Below, piece by piece: positions 27,519 to 36,422 of a stretch of DNA of 64,000 nt. The first letter of the stretch is position 1. Every line of letters starts with the position of its first letter. The position numbers and the translations under genes are program-made. Source of the stretch: Kaiparowitsia implicata GSE-PSE-MK54-09C (GTDB taxonomy: Bacteria; Cyanobacteriota; Cyanobacteriia; Elainellales; Elainellaceae); NCBI GenBank assembly GCA_019359435.1, contig JAHHHI010000074.1:1-64000 (forward strand), written 5' to 3'. The notes beneath the pieces are model-generated. The model was not told the origin of the DNA and did not search any database. It saw only the letters and a list, made by a program, of their open reading frames with translations.

Positions 27519-29618
27519 ATGACGATATTTGAACCTTCTTCCTCTGGCGATCGCCCCACCCATCGCCGCCGTGGTGCTGGGCCAGTCCAGCGATCTCTGG
27601 CTCAGCCGCGCAGGCAACAGCCCCGGCCAACCTGGGGCAAACGGATCAAGCAAATTTTGCGTCAAATGCTGAGCCCCAGCCCCAGCTCGACTGCAAGACG
27701 GCATCCCCAGCGTCGGCGCTCACCCATTTGCCATCCCTCGGCTTTAGCGCCTTCCTCTACCCAGCGACCTGTCAGGCGTCCCGTAGCGCGGTCGCGTCGG
27801 TCGCGTCCGCCTGCGGCCATGCGTAGGGCGATCGCCCCACGCCGGTTGGTGCGCCAGCGCCCGATTCGCTTTCGCCTGCTGCTGGTGTGGGGTGTGCTAG
27901 CATTCGGCATCCTCGGGCTAGCGGTTAACCTATTTCGCCTGCAAATTTTAGAGGCTCCGACCCTGCAAGCCCGAGCCCTCGCTCAGCAAACTCGCTATGT
28001 GGCACCCCGGCTGCCGCGTCGTCCTATTCTCGACAGCCGGGGTGACGTGCTGGCAATTGACCAGCCCGTCTATACGCTCTATGCCCATCCCACCCTGTTT
28101 AAGCAACCGGCTCAGGCGATCGCCCCGCAGGTTGCACCCATTATCAAGCAGCAGCCTCAAGCGGTCTATCAAGCTCTCAATAGTGCAGAAAGTGGCATTG
28201 AGCTAGCCTACAGTGTGTCAGAAGATGCAGCCGATCGCCTCCGCGCACTTCAGATTGACGGGCTAGAGCTGATTGAGCGAGAGCAGCGGCTTTATCCCCA
28301 GCAAGATTTGCTGGCACAGATTGTGGGCTATGTGAATGCCGATCGCCAACCCCAAGCGGGTGTGGAATTTAGCCAACGGCAAGCGTTGGAACGTCCCATG
28401 CGGGAGCGGGGGCGTTATTTAAACCAGCGCGGCAATGGGGCGCTGTTGCCCAATAATGTACCCCGCACGTTTTTCCAACAGGATAATCTGAGCCTAAAAC
28501 TCACCGTAGATAGCGCCCTGCAGCGGATTGTGCGGGACGCGCTACGGAAATCGATGCAGCAGTTCAATGCCAAGCGGGGTGCGGTGGTGGTGATGGATGT
28601 TCACAGCGGTGCCATTCGCTCGCTGATTTCTGAACCCAGCTATGACCCCAACCAATACTTCCTGCATGATCCGGAGCAAATGCGGAATTGGCCTGTGGCC
28701 GATACGATGGAGCCGGGTTCAACCTTTAAGCCTATCAATGTGGCGATCGCTCTAGAATCTGGTGCCGTGTCTGCGACCGATAGCTTCAACGACGACGGAC
28801 AAATTATGGTGGGGCCATGGCCGATCGAGAATAGCGACTACAGCTATGCCGGAGCCCGAGGCGTGCAGTCGGTGACTGAGATTGTGCAGCACTCGAGCAA
28901 CGTGGGCATGGTGCGGATGATGCAGCGGCTCACCGCCCAAGACTATTACACATGGCTCGAAAAAATTGGGCTAGGGCAGACCTCAGGCATTGACCTGCCG
29001 TTTGAGTCGCCGAGCTATATCAAGTCCCAAGATCAATTCTTAAACGATCCGGTTGAAGCGGCAACCACCGCGTTTGGTCAGGGTTTCACCATCAATGCAA
29101 TGCAACTGGTGCAGCTGCACAGTGCGATCGCCAACGGCGGCTATCTTGTGACGCCTCATCTCGTTGACGGGCTGTATGACGCGACGGGCGATCGCTACTG
29201 GCAGCCGTCGCGCCCTGAGCAACAGCGCATTTTCTCGGCTGACACGACTCAAGCAGTGCTGTCGATGATGGAGGCCGCCGTTGAGGATGGCACGGGCACC
29301 TCCGCCCAAATTGACGGCTATCGCATTGCGGGCAAAACGGGCACGGCCCAGAAAGCAAGCGATCAGGGTGGCTATCTCGACAATGCTAGAATCACCAGCT
29401 TTGTCAGCCTCTTTCCGTCAGATTCACCTCGCTATGCCATTTTGGTGGTGGTGGATGAACCGCAGGGAGCGGACGCCTATGGGTCTACGGTGGCGGCTCC
29501 TGTCTCGCGGGTCGTGATGGAAGTGCTGGCGGCAACAGACGGCATTTCGCCCACCCTTCCTCTTTCTGACTCTGGCTCTGAGGCCAACGCCGACGCTGAG
29601 GCATCCGAAACTTTTTGA
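27519..29618 (+). CDS. ftsI: Division-specific peptidoglycan transpeptidase FtsI (PBP2/PBP3 class)
   Basis: A 699-residue class B penicillin-binding protein that cross-links septal peptidoglycan. Residues 1-115 are a very basic Arg/Pro/Ser-rich cytosolic extension, longer than in E. coli FtsI. One membrane span (about 118-140) is followed by the pedestal domain (LPRRPILDSRGDVLAIDQPV). The transpeptidase domain has all three motifs: S401-T-F-K404, S459-S-N461 and K606-T-G608. It follows the FtsL-like gene by 143 nt. It acts with a SEDS glycosyltransferase (FtsW), which is not encoded in this window. The extension resembles that of other filamentous-cyanobacterial FtsI as I recall them. Confidence 0.95.
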   Translation: MTIFEPSSSGDRPTHRRRGAGPVQRSLAQPRRQQPRPTWGKRIKQILRQMLSPSPSSTARRHPQRRRSPICHPSALAPSSTQRPVRRPVARSRRSRPPAAMRRAIAPRRLVRQRPIRFRLLLVWGVLAFGILGLAVNLFRLQILEAPTLQARALAQQTRYVAPRLPRRPILDSRGDVLAIDQPVYTLYAHPTLFKQPAQAIAPQVAPIIKQQPQAVYQALNSAESGIELAYSVSEDAADRLRALQIDGLELIEREQRLYPQQDLLAQIVGYVNADRQPQAGVEFSQRQALERPMRERGRYLNQRGNGALLPNNVPRTFFQQDNLSLKLTVDSALQRIVRDALRKSMQQFNAKRGAVVVMDVHSGAIRSLISEPSYDPNQYFLHDPEQMRNWPVADTMEPGSTFKPINVAIALESGAVSATDSFNDDGQIMVGPWPIENSDYSYAGARGVQSVTEIVQHSSNVGMVRMMQRLTAQDYYTWLEKIGLGQTSGIDLPFESPSYIKSQDQFLNDPVEAATTAFGQGFTINAMQLVQLHSAIANGGYLVTPHLVDGLYDATGDRYWQPSRPEQQRIFSADTTQAVLSMMEAAVEDGTGTSAQIDGYRIAGKTGTAQKASDQGGYLDNARITSFVSLFPSDSPRYAILVVVDEPQGADAYGSTVAAPVSRVVMEVLAATDGISPTLPLSDSGSEANADAEASETF

Positions 29619-29778
29619 CCCGCGACTCGTCCCTAACGATAGCAGCGTCCGTCCTTCCCCTCAGTGCTTTGTATTGCAGTGTGCGGGAATAGATGCCCTA
29701 AGCACGATGGCAACGGCCAGGTTGATGACAGACAATGCAAAAGATATGAATGATTCGCAGCGGCTAGGAGATGAGTGT

Positions 29779-30312
29779 ATGGCATGGCGTTGGAACGTAG
29801 GACTGGCGGCGATCGCCGGTGTGTTATTTTCTGCATCGGGGGCGATCGCCGCAGATGAGATCATTCTCAAATACGGCCCCTTTCGTCAGTCTGTGGCAGT
29901 AGAAGACTTGAACCAGCTCGCAGAAACTGGAGAAGCGACCCCACGACTGCGACGATTTTTGAACCGCGCGAATCAAACCCCTGAGACAGCGCAAGAGGCG
30001 CTCACTCAACAGCTAACGATGGATGTTGTCACGGCTGACCGCATCCTCAACCATCCCCTAGCGACGCCAGCCCTCGAACAAGTGGGTGAGGTCATTTATC
30101 CCAGCTCTCGCACGGCGACTGTGCAGGCGATGCGGTCGGCCATTGTGCTGTCTGCCAGCAACGACGGCACGGTGACCCCAATTGAGGTTATCAATAACTA
30201 TCCCACCCGCCGCGTCTTTGTAGAGGGCGATCGCCTAGTTGAGACGTTTCAGCAGTTTGGCTCAATTCAACAGCGCGTCAACGATTTGTTGGGCGTGTTG
30301 CGCCAATTCTAG
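29779..30312 (+). CDS. Exported DUF1400 protein
   Basis: A 177-residue secreted protein. The ATG at 29779 has AGGAG 8 nt upstream and gives a clear signal peptide ending ASGAIAADE. The mature part (ILKYGPFRQSVAVEDLNQLA, then QQLTMDVVTADRILNHPL and RAIVLSASNDG-like strand) fits DUF1400, which in cyanobacteria often precedes an alpha/beta hydrolase domain. Here the hydrolase part is absent, so this is the stand-alone form. The function is unknown. It follows ftsI by 160 nt on the same strand and is followed by a strong hairpin. Confidence 0.8.
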   Translation: MAWRWNVGLAAIAGVLFSASGAIAADEIILKYGPFRQSVAVEDLNQLAETGEATPRLRRFLNRANQTPETAQEALTQQLTMDVVTADRILNHPLATPALEQVGEVIYPSSRTATVQAMRSAIVLSASNDGTVTPIEVINNYPTRRVFVEGDRLVETFQQFGSIQQRVNDLLGVLRQF

Positions 30313-30330
30313 AAGGAGTTTAATCCGCAC

Positions 30331-30378
30331 AACGCCAATAGCGGCAGGAAGGTTTGACTTCCTGCCGCTATCGGCGTT
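30331..30378. terminator. 21-bp hairpin after the DUF1400 gene
   Basis: The arms 30331-30351 and 30358-30378 pair with a single A-C mismatch around a 6-nt loop, 18 nt beyond the stop codon. It is the clearest terminator-like structure in the window by position. The repeat element at 30421-30548 follows. Confidence 0.75.
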
Positions 30379-30420
30379 GCTGATTGGGGTTTGGCGAATT
30401 AGAGTCTGATGCAGACCCCT

Positions 30421-30548
30421 GGGGCGTGTCATCAATTCCAACCAAACGCCTCTTATGCTATGAGCGTTACCACGCCTAACCCAAAAACCAAGCTAGGGAC
30501 TGTGACTGTTGATTTCTAGGATATCAGAGGCTGATTGATGATCCCTAG
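30421..30548. repeat. Dispersed palindromic repeat, family 1, copy A
   Basis: A 128-nt element of two neighbouring imperfect palindromes. The left one is bounded by GGCGTG and CACGCC with an inner AACGC/GCGTT pair; the right one by CTAGGGA and TCCCTAG. It matches 40376-40505 along its whole length at roughly 85-90% by eye. It lies between convergent genes, and its right end overlaps the stop codon of the minus-strand gene at 30545. Confidence 0.85.
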
Positions 30549-30745
30549 TAAGCCAAGGTTTCTAGCGTTTCTTTTAGGTAGCGGCTAACGCACTGATCGA
30601 GCGAGAGCTCACGCATCTCGGCATCATTGAGTGTTTCTATCTGCCAGCGCTTAAAGCCAGAACTTGTGGCGATCGCCTGCTTCAAGCTGTTCCAAATTTC
30701 TTGATCGTTGGGTTGCGCGTTTCGAGAAGCTGAGAAAGACGCCAT
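30545..30745 (-). CDS. Small conserved-looking hypothetical protein
   Basis: A 66-residue hydrophilic protein with a GAGGA ribosome-binding site just before the ATG. It contains QEIWNSLKQAIATSSGFKRW and the C-terminal SLDQCVSRYLKETLETLAY, which looks helical. There is no signal or membrane span. It resembles short cyanobacterial proteins of unknown function, but I cannot name a family. Its TAG stop lies inside the end of the family 1 repeat, so the repeat may have fixed the present C-terminus. Confidence 0.75.
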   Translation of the reverse strand: MASFSASRNAQPNDQEIWNSLKQAIATSSGFKRWQIETLNDAEMRELSLDQCVSRYLKETLETLAY

Positions 30746-30859
30746 AGAATCCTCGTGGGTCGTGTGATGGGGTGAGCGAGACAGAGGTGCAGTCCACTTT
30801 CAAGATAACCCATACATCTCAAGATACTGTGTGATCGAACACCAACCCTAACGTCGCGA

Positions 30860-32188
30860 TTAGCCTTGAGAACTTTCGTCGCTAGGTTCAGGGCGAGGCT
30901 CAGGTGGGTTGTCTGGCGTAGTGTCTGGCATCAATTCAGAATTGCCATCAGAGGGCTGCTCTGCGGGGGGCTCTGACAGTCCCTCGTCTGTTCTATCCGC
31001 GGGTGTCTCTGGTGCAGAACGAGGCTCCGCGTCCTGAGTCTCTAACAAATTCTGATTGATCACCTGGGAAGGATCCAATTCGCCGTGCTCTAACGCCTGA
31101 ACCTCTACTGTGTCTGCTGCCTTGATGGGGGTAGATGTCTCCGCAGCAGACAGTGCATCCTGATTCGTTGCCCCATTGGCCCCATTGACTGGCAGGTCAG
31201 CCACTGTGTCAGGCAATTGGTCAGCTAATGGCGATGAGTCTATCTCTTGAGGCGGCATTTCGCCTTCGGGAGTCGCAGGTTCTAAGGCTTCCTCGGCTAT
31301 ATTGATAGCCTGATCAGACGGTTCAAACCCTGGCTCAAGAGGCTGCACTGGAGACATCTCTGGCGTTACTTCTAGCGCATCGTCTGATGTTGACTCTAGT
31401 CCCAGCTCTGAGTCTGGATCTAGGCCCACAGCAGACCTATCACCCGTCTTCGATGCAGGCGATGCAGACGGTAGAGGCTTATCCTGAGGGGTCGCCGTTG
31501 CATCATCCCACGGGGAGTCATCGACGCTCCAGTTGGGTGAGTCTGCGGTCTTAGATGGCGCTGCGGGAGTGGGAGACGCCGCGCTAGGAGACAGCTTGGG
31601 TTCCATAACTAGCGGCGGCAGCAGGTGCGCTAGCCGCCAGCCCAGAGTGGTGAAATCTTTTGGGATTTGATCGGGAGGATAGGGCGTGAGTTTGGCAGCG
31701 GCGGCGGCGGAAATGACGAGAACCCGCCCTGCGCTGGCAGCGATTTGCATCAGTAGATTACTCAGAAAGAAGGCGATCGCCCCCAACCCTAACCCAGCCC
31801 ATCGGCTGCGACTCGATGCAACCGATGCGATCAGGGGCGCAGCTTGGTAGATCTTCCACAGCAGCACCAACATCAGAACGGCCACGGCGATCGCCAAGAT
31901 CTGCGTTTCTAACGACTTGAGGGGCCGCAACGTCCGCCGCTGCTGCTCCGTTAGCTCAGACGGCTTGAGGCACACCGCATAAATGCTATAGAGATTAAAG
32001 GGACGCTGCCACTGCAACCAGAGCGGCGGAGCGATGCCCGCGATGCCTACCAGCAGCACCTCCACCGGCACCGGCAAGACAGGGTCTCCCGCTGCCAGCC
32101 CCAGCGCACAAACCTCTAGGCAAAGGGGCACCGCCGCCGCACCTGCCAAATGAATCCACAGGTAGGGATCAGACCAGAAAGAGCGCAT
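30860..32188 (-). CDS. Membrane protein with low-complexity acidic tail
   Basis: A 442-residue protein from the ATG at 32188. The first 180 residues hold about four hydrophobic segments (WIHLAGAAAVPLCLEVCALG, LLVGIAGIAPPLWLQW, ILAIAVAVLMLVLLWKI and a later LGLGAIAFFLSNLLMQIAAS). A conserved-looking LGWRLAHLLPPLVME follows, and the last 230 residues are Pro/Glu/Ser/Asp-rich low complexity. This architecture matches a cyanobacterial group of low-complexity-tail membrane proteins of unknown role. It follows the photolyase gene by 90 nt on the same strand and may be co-transcribed with it. Confidence 0.8.
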   Translation of the reverse strand: MRSFWSDPYLWIHLAGAAAVPLCLEVCALGLAAGDPVLPVPVEVLLVGIAGIAPPLWLQWQRPFNLYSIYAVCLKPSELTEQQRRTLRPLKSLETQILAIAVAVLMLVLLWKIYQAAPLIASVASSRSRWAGLGLGAIAFFLSNLLMQIAASAGRVLVISAAAAAKLTPYPPDQIPKDFTTLGWRLAHLLPPLVMEPKLSPSAASPTPAAPSKTADSPNWSVDDSPWDDATATPQDKPLPSASPASKTGDRSAVGLDPDSELGLESTSDDALEVTPEMSPVQPLEPGFEPSDQAINIAEEALEPATPEGEMPPQEIDSSPLADQLPDTVADLPVNGANGATNQDALSAAETSTPIKAADTVEVQALEHGELDPSQVINQNLLETQDAEPRSAPETPADRTDEGLSEPPAEQPSDGNSELMPDTTPDNPPEPRPEPSDESSQG

Positions 32189-32278
32189 TGTTGTCACCTT
32201 GGCTACCAATGCCATCCTACAGCGGTTTGCGCCTGCCTTCATGGAGGGCGAAAGCGGCAGGCGGTCAGAATATCGCGC

Positions 32279-33937
32279 TCACCCCAACAGGCTGAGCTGA
32301 ATGAAGGCATCCTCCTCTGCCGTTGCGTTAGCCTTGCGCTTACGGCGACCTTTGGGCTTGTGGGGGCGAATGTCTACATGGGCCACAAACCAGGTTCGCA
32401 GCGCCTGTGCCTGCTCCAGATCTAGCGCTTCAAGGTTGAGCGCTGCGGGGTGTAAATCGGGCGTGGGCGTCTGCGCCCAGCTCACCTCGCTATCGAACCA
32501 ATCCGCAGCTAAGGGCAGCACTGACTCTGGCAGCCGCGCCAAGTAAGGCAACACATTGTCCTGGTTCAGAAACGTCTGACGCTGCTGTTCCAACTGCTTC
32601 ACCCACCGCTGACGGGCTTTTTTATAGTCCAAAATGGGCGGCGGATAGTCGCACAGGCGCGGCGGTCTGCCCAGTTGCGCTGGCGGTAGATGCGCGACCT
32701 CTGGCACCCACTGCTTAATGAACAAGCCCTCTGGATCGCAACGATCCACCGCGACCTGTTCTGGGTTGTAGATGCGCGTCCAGGTTTTATCAACGCAGTG
32801 GGTTACACCGGCCTGCATGGCCCACTGGTAATGGTCAATGGGGCAGTCTCCGTCGATTAGGTGCCGCATAAAGTGCAACGCGCCAAAGCGCCAGTCCATG
32901 CCCACCAAATTGCTCAGAAAGCTGGAGTACAAAGCGCGGACGCGGAAGTTGAGCTGCTTCCAGCCGCCGGTAGCGTCTAAACACCGCGCCGCCGCATCCA
33001 CAATGGGGAAGCCTGTTTGCCCCTCTCGCCATGCATCATACAGGCCTTGGTCAAAGGCCCAGCCGTCCTCATCAAAGATGCTGTAGAGCGATCGCACCTC
33101 CAATTGCGGCAAATAGCGAAAGCGCTGGGCAAAGCCGCTACCCCACCGCAGTCGAGCGATCAACTGCTGACGGCTGCGCTCAGCCCGGTTGTCGGGACAC
33201 TCCCACCGTTGCGCTGTTTGCACACACTCCCGCACTGAGATCGCCCCAAACTTGAGGTGAGGGCTAAGCCCCGTTGTTGCTTCTGCACCTGGATAGGAGA
33301 GCTGCCAATAGTAACGCGTAATCTTGTCGTCATAAAATTCACGCAGCATTTGCCGCGCGGGTTCAATGCCACCGGGGGGAATCTCCTTGCCGTCTGGTTC
33401 TAGCCCTAGGTCTTGCAGCGTGGGAATAGGGGCACAGGGCACACCGTCTGGCAGCTCAACCCGGCTGGGCGCGGGAATTTGCGGGGAATGCATGTGCAGA
33501 TACCACAGATCCCGATAGCGCGGATACGGGATTAAGTCAGGCGTAGTTCCCGCTGGCTCAAACCAGCGAATTTTCATATGCGCTTGGTCTAGAGCCTGAT
33601 TAAGCCGGGCATCTCGCACCCGTCCATAAATCCGTTCAACGTCAATATGGGCGTAAATGCCGTCGGCCTGCGTATCGCGTACCAACTGCGGCAGCACCTC
33701 CACAGGGTCACCATAGCGAATGATTAACTGACCGGAGCGATCGCGCAAATCTTGATCCAGCGCCTGCAGGCACTCCAACATAAACCCAACCCGTGCGACC
33801 GCTGTTTCGGGATGGGTCAGCAGGGCTCGGTCGAAAATAAAGACTGGAATCACCGCACCCCGCATCGCCGCACGATACAGCGGCGCATGGTCAAACACGC
33901 GCAAATCTCGCCGAAACCAGACGACAGTGCGATTCAT
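32279..33937 (-). CDS. Photolyase/cryptochrome-family flavoprotein, divergent
   Basis: A 552-residue member of the photolyase/cryptochrome family. The N-terminal antenna-type domain begins VVWFRRDLRVFDHAPLYRAA. The FAD domain has TTGLSPHLKFGAIS and GFPIVDAAARCL. Aligned by eye to E. coli photolyase, the Trp triad appears as W293, W349 and W372. The usual WREF(Y)RH motif is replaced by RWGSGFAQRF, and the NNGGWQW loop by the shorter DHYQWAMQ, so the Asn next to flavin N5 is missing. A basic tail (about 530-540, PKGRRKRK) precedes the end. It could repair DNA with altered specificity or act as a blue-light sensor; sequence does not decide. Confidence 0.85.
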   Translation of the reverse strand: MNRTVVWFRRDLRVFDHAPLYRAAMRGAVIPVFIFDRALLTHPETAVARVGFMLECLQALDQDLRDRSGQLIIRYGDPVEVLPQLVRDTQADGIYAHIDVERIYGRVRDARLNQALDQAHMKIRWFEPAGTTPDLIPYPRYRDLWYLHMHSPQIPAPSRVELPDGVPCAPIPTLQDLGLEPDGKEIPPGGIEPARQMLREFYDDKITRYYWQLSYPGAEATTGLSPHLKFGAISVRECVQTAQRWECPDNRAERSRQQLIARLRWGSGFAQRFRYLPQLEVRSLYSIFDEDGWAFDQGLYDAWREGQTGFPIVDAAARCLDATGGWKQLNFRVRALYSSFLSNLVGMDWRFGALHFMRHLIDGDCPIDHYQWAMQAGVTHCVDKTWTRIYNPEQVAVDRCDPEGLFIKQWVPEVAHLPPAQLGRPPRLCDYPPPILDYKKARQRWVKQLEQQRQTFLNQDNVLPYLARLPESVLPLAADWFDSEVSWAQTPTPDLHPAALNLEALDLEQAQALRTWFVAHVDIRPHKPKGRRKRKANATAEEDAFIQLSLLG

Positions 33938-34033
33938 AGCAGGGCTGGGGCAAGGGCTAGAGAGGGCTGCGCATTATTAATCAATGTAACGCAGTCGCCA
34001 ATCTCCGGCTTTTCACTCATTCAACCTGAGTCT

Positions 34034-34147
34034 GGGATAAGCTCAACCCCTTGATGCGCAACACGCCATGCACACGGCCCATCAATGGTTTTAGGGTACT
34101 GTGCGTCGCGCAGTGCCCCAAAACTCCCTTTAACCCGAACTTAACGT
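34034..34147 (-). repeat. Dispersed repeat, family 2, longer copy
   Basis: Read on the minus strand, this 114-nt stretch matches 39496-39583 in its first 45 nt and last 30 nt, with about 37 extra nt between. An internal hairpin pairs 34090-34105 with 34111-34124, with G-U pairs. It lies just after the DUF4335 stop codon, so it may also serve as a transcript end. Confidence 0.75.
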
Positions 34148-34157
34148 ACTTGAAACG

Positions 34158-35675
34158 TTAATTCATCTCTTCTAAGAAGGTTTGCACCCGCCCATTCGGA
34201 GCCAACACTACGCGAATCAGCGCGGGCTGACCGTTAGTGGTGGGCGACACAAACGACTCGCCCATCAGGGGCATTCCGGTTCGATCGATGTAGTTTCCGG
34301 CTACGATTCCTAACGGCAACACCTGCTGCACGGTGCCGTCTGCATTAACCAACACGCGATATTCGATGGCCTGGTTGAGCGACTCGGGCGGCGTCCATCG
34401 CTCCTGGAAGTATTGATTGGCTTCGTCAAGCTGGGAGATGCCTGTCGAGCGTCGAGTGGGAATCCCCGCTGGGTTTAGGGCGGCAGAGCTAGTGCTGTCA
34501 CCAGAAGGAAGGACAGTGCCGCTAGGCCCAGCTTCGTCAGAGCGCAACAGCCCTGATTCCGGCATCTGTGCGCCTTGGCTGGGCACTAACACGCCTGGGT
34601 TTTGGGGCTGCTCTAACGGAGACGCCTGCATCGGCGCTCTGCCCGTTTGAGTGGGTGCTGCAGCGATAGATGCGCCCGCAGGTGGCGCGGTGGTAGCCCC
34701 CGTGGGGAATTGAGGCGCCTGAGCTAAAGGTGCTGGGGCTCCTTGAGGCTGCGGCTGCGGCTGCGGCACTGCACCAGGCTGTCTAAAAATCCCAGGTTGT
34801 GGCCCCTGAGCCACGCCTCCGGGTGGCACTGGCGGCACCGCATTGGGATTCGCTTGATCCGGGACGAGCAGGCTGCCATTCGGCCCCTCCTCTTCAAACA
34901 GTTGATCGGTAGCAGGGGAGCCAGCAAATGCTTCGGGCGCAGCGTCTGCGGTGGTGCTGGCGTCGCGTGTGGCGACGGTAGGGCTAGGGGTCTGGGTTAC
35001 ATCCATCACAAACTTGGTGATGCCGCCCGTTGCGCCTAGAGCCAGCACTAAAACTGCTGCCGTTCTTAGCCAACCTGTGGTGGGACTCGACCAGCGCGAT
35101 CGCCCCATCGCAGGCAGCGCAACGGCTTCTGCCGCATAGTCATCCAGCGCATTGGCTAGGTCAAACAGCTGCGTCGCGCTCAACCGCAATACCTCACCTG
35201 ACGCAGCGGTTGCCAATGGCCCTAGGTGCAAGTCGTGGGCCAGTAGCCCAGCGGGTTTTAGGTAAATCGCGGTCGGCATGGCCAGCACAGTATTTGGCTC
35301 AGGTCGGGATGATGACGCCGCCGTTGCGTATCGAGGTGTCTCAGGTTGGAGCAGATGTTGGGGCAGAGGCGCGATTGGGTGCCCACCGTCGGCAGGGTGC
35401 AGGTGTTGCAAGGCCGGCTGCATCTGCTGGGCATCTGGTTCTAGCAACTGCTGCACATAGGTTCTCACGGCTTCGCTCAGCGCGTCTAATTGCAGGCGAT
35501 CGCCCGACACCATCACCTGCTGATGATCCGCCAGTTTGGGATCATCAAAACTTAGATCAAAGCGCACTTGCCGCAGCACCGTGCGATCCGTCCAGCTCGA
35601 TAGCGCTGACCGAGCTGCCGCCACCTCAAGAGTGCAGGTGGGAGGAGTGTATCGACGAAGGACAGAAGAGGTCAT
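34158..35675 (-). CDS. DUF4335 membrane-anchored protein
   Basis: A 505-residue protein from the ATG at 35675. The N-terminal domain (about 1-210; SSVLRRYTPPTCTLEVAA, then LRQVRFDLSFDDP and DRLQLDALSEAVRTYVQQLL) fits DUF4335. One membrane span (about 240-262, AAVLVLALGATGGITKF) leads to a long Pro/Gln/Ala-rich stretch and a compact C-terminal domain (LDEANQYFQERWTPPESLNQ and VLVNADGTVQQVLPLG). The topology suggests a cytosolic DUF4335 domain and an external C-terminus. It follows the DUF3038 gene, its usual partner in cyanobacteria as I recall. The function is unknown. Confidence 0.85.
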   Translation of the reverse strand: MTSSVLRRYTPPTCTLEVAAARSALSSWTDRTVLRQVRFDLSFDDPKLADHQQVMVSGDRLQLDALSEAVRTYVQQLLEPDAQQMQPALQHLHPADGGHPIAPLPQHLLQPETPRYATAASSSRPEPNTVLAMPTAIYLKPAGLLAHDLHLGPLATAASGEVLRLSATQLFDLANALDDYAAEAVALPAMGRSRWSSPTTGWLRTAAVLVLALGATGGITKFVMDVTQTPSPTVATRDASTTADAAPEAFAGSPATDQLFEEEGPNGSLLVPDQANPNAVPPVPPGGVAQGPQPGIFRQPGAVPQPQPQPQGAPAPLAQAPQFPTGATTAPPAGASIAAAPTQTGRAPMQASPLEQPQNPGVLVPSQGAQMPESGLLRSDEAGPSGTVLPSGDSTSSAALNPAGIPTRRSTGISQLDEANQYFQERWTPPESLNQAIEYRVLVNADGTVQQVLPLGIVAGNYIDRTGMPLMGESFVSPTTNGQPALIRVVLAPNGRVQTFLEEMN

Positions 35676-35837
35676 GAGCAATCTAAGGAAACGGTAAATA
35701 CGTGCAACTGAAACGGGTATAGACGACCGTGCTAGAAATCCCAGCACAGAAGATCGAAGCAGATTCTGATGCTAACGGGCAGAACTTAGAGATTCTATTG
35801 CGCCTGCGAGTGCAAGCTATCAAAGCAAACGGTGTCT

Positions 35838-36422
35838 CTATCGGGCTCGATCGAGCAGCGCCAACCACAGACGACGAGATCCATGAGGCGCGCTGTAAAA
35901 CAACAGGTCAATCAGCAGCTTAAGCGCAAGCTGGGTCAGTTGTTCAGGCTTAGCCAGCTCTGTTTCATCCATCCGCTCTTCGTAGGTGTTGGTAAAGTTA
36001 TCGAGATAGTCACCCAGCAGCGCGGCCTCGTGAGGGGCGCGGCCTTGTTCCGTCAACTGTTCCAACAGCGCCACGGCTCGGCGAATGAGCTCTTGATGCT
36101 GCTTCGCCAAATGACACACGATTAAGACGAGCGATCGCGCCTCCTCTACATCCATGCGTTTGCGACCCTGCCCCTTGCGCAAAGGACTCGACTGCCTTAG
36201 CCGCCATAGGGCCACCCGATCAGCCACCACCTCCGTCAGGTTTAGATCTTCTGCCGCCCGCAACATGGCATCTGAACCCAACCCCACCAAAGCTTCTAGC
36301 GCCAACAATACTAAATCTAGATGCGCCTTAATGTTGTCGAGCTGAGCTGCATCGAGTTGGTGAGCCAGGGGCAAGTCATCTCGATGGGGCTGTGATACAG
36401 GGTGATTAGCGGTCGAAGGCAT
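35838..36422 (-). CDS. DUF3038 protein
   Basis: A 194-residue, mostly helical, cytosolic-looking protein. The core (LDNIKAHLDLVLLALEALVG, ADRVALWRLRQSSPLRK and ARSLVLIVCHLAKQHQELIR) matches DUF3038. There is no signal peptide or span. It lies 163 nt upstream of the DUF4335 gene on the same strand, and the two are probably co-transcribed. The pairing is typical of cyanobacteria and suggests that the products work together, but no activity is known to me. Confidence 0.87.
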   Translation of the reverse strand: MPSTANHPVSQPHRDDLPLAHQLDAAQLDNIKAHLDLVLLALEALVGLGSDAMLRAAEDLNLTEVVADRVALWRLRQSSPLRKGQGRKRMDVEEARSLVLIVCHLAKQHQELIRRAVALLEQLTEQGRAPHEAALLGDYLDNFTNTYEERMDETELAKPEQLTQLALKLLIDLLFYSAPHGSRRLWLALLDRAR

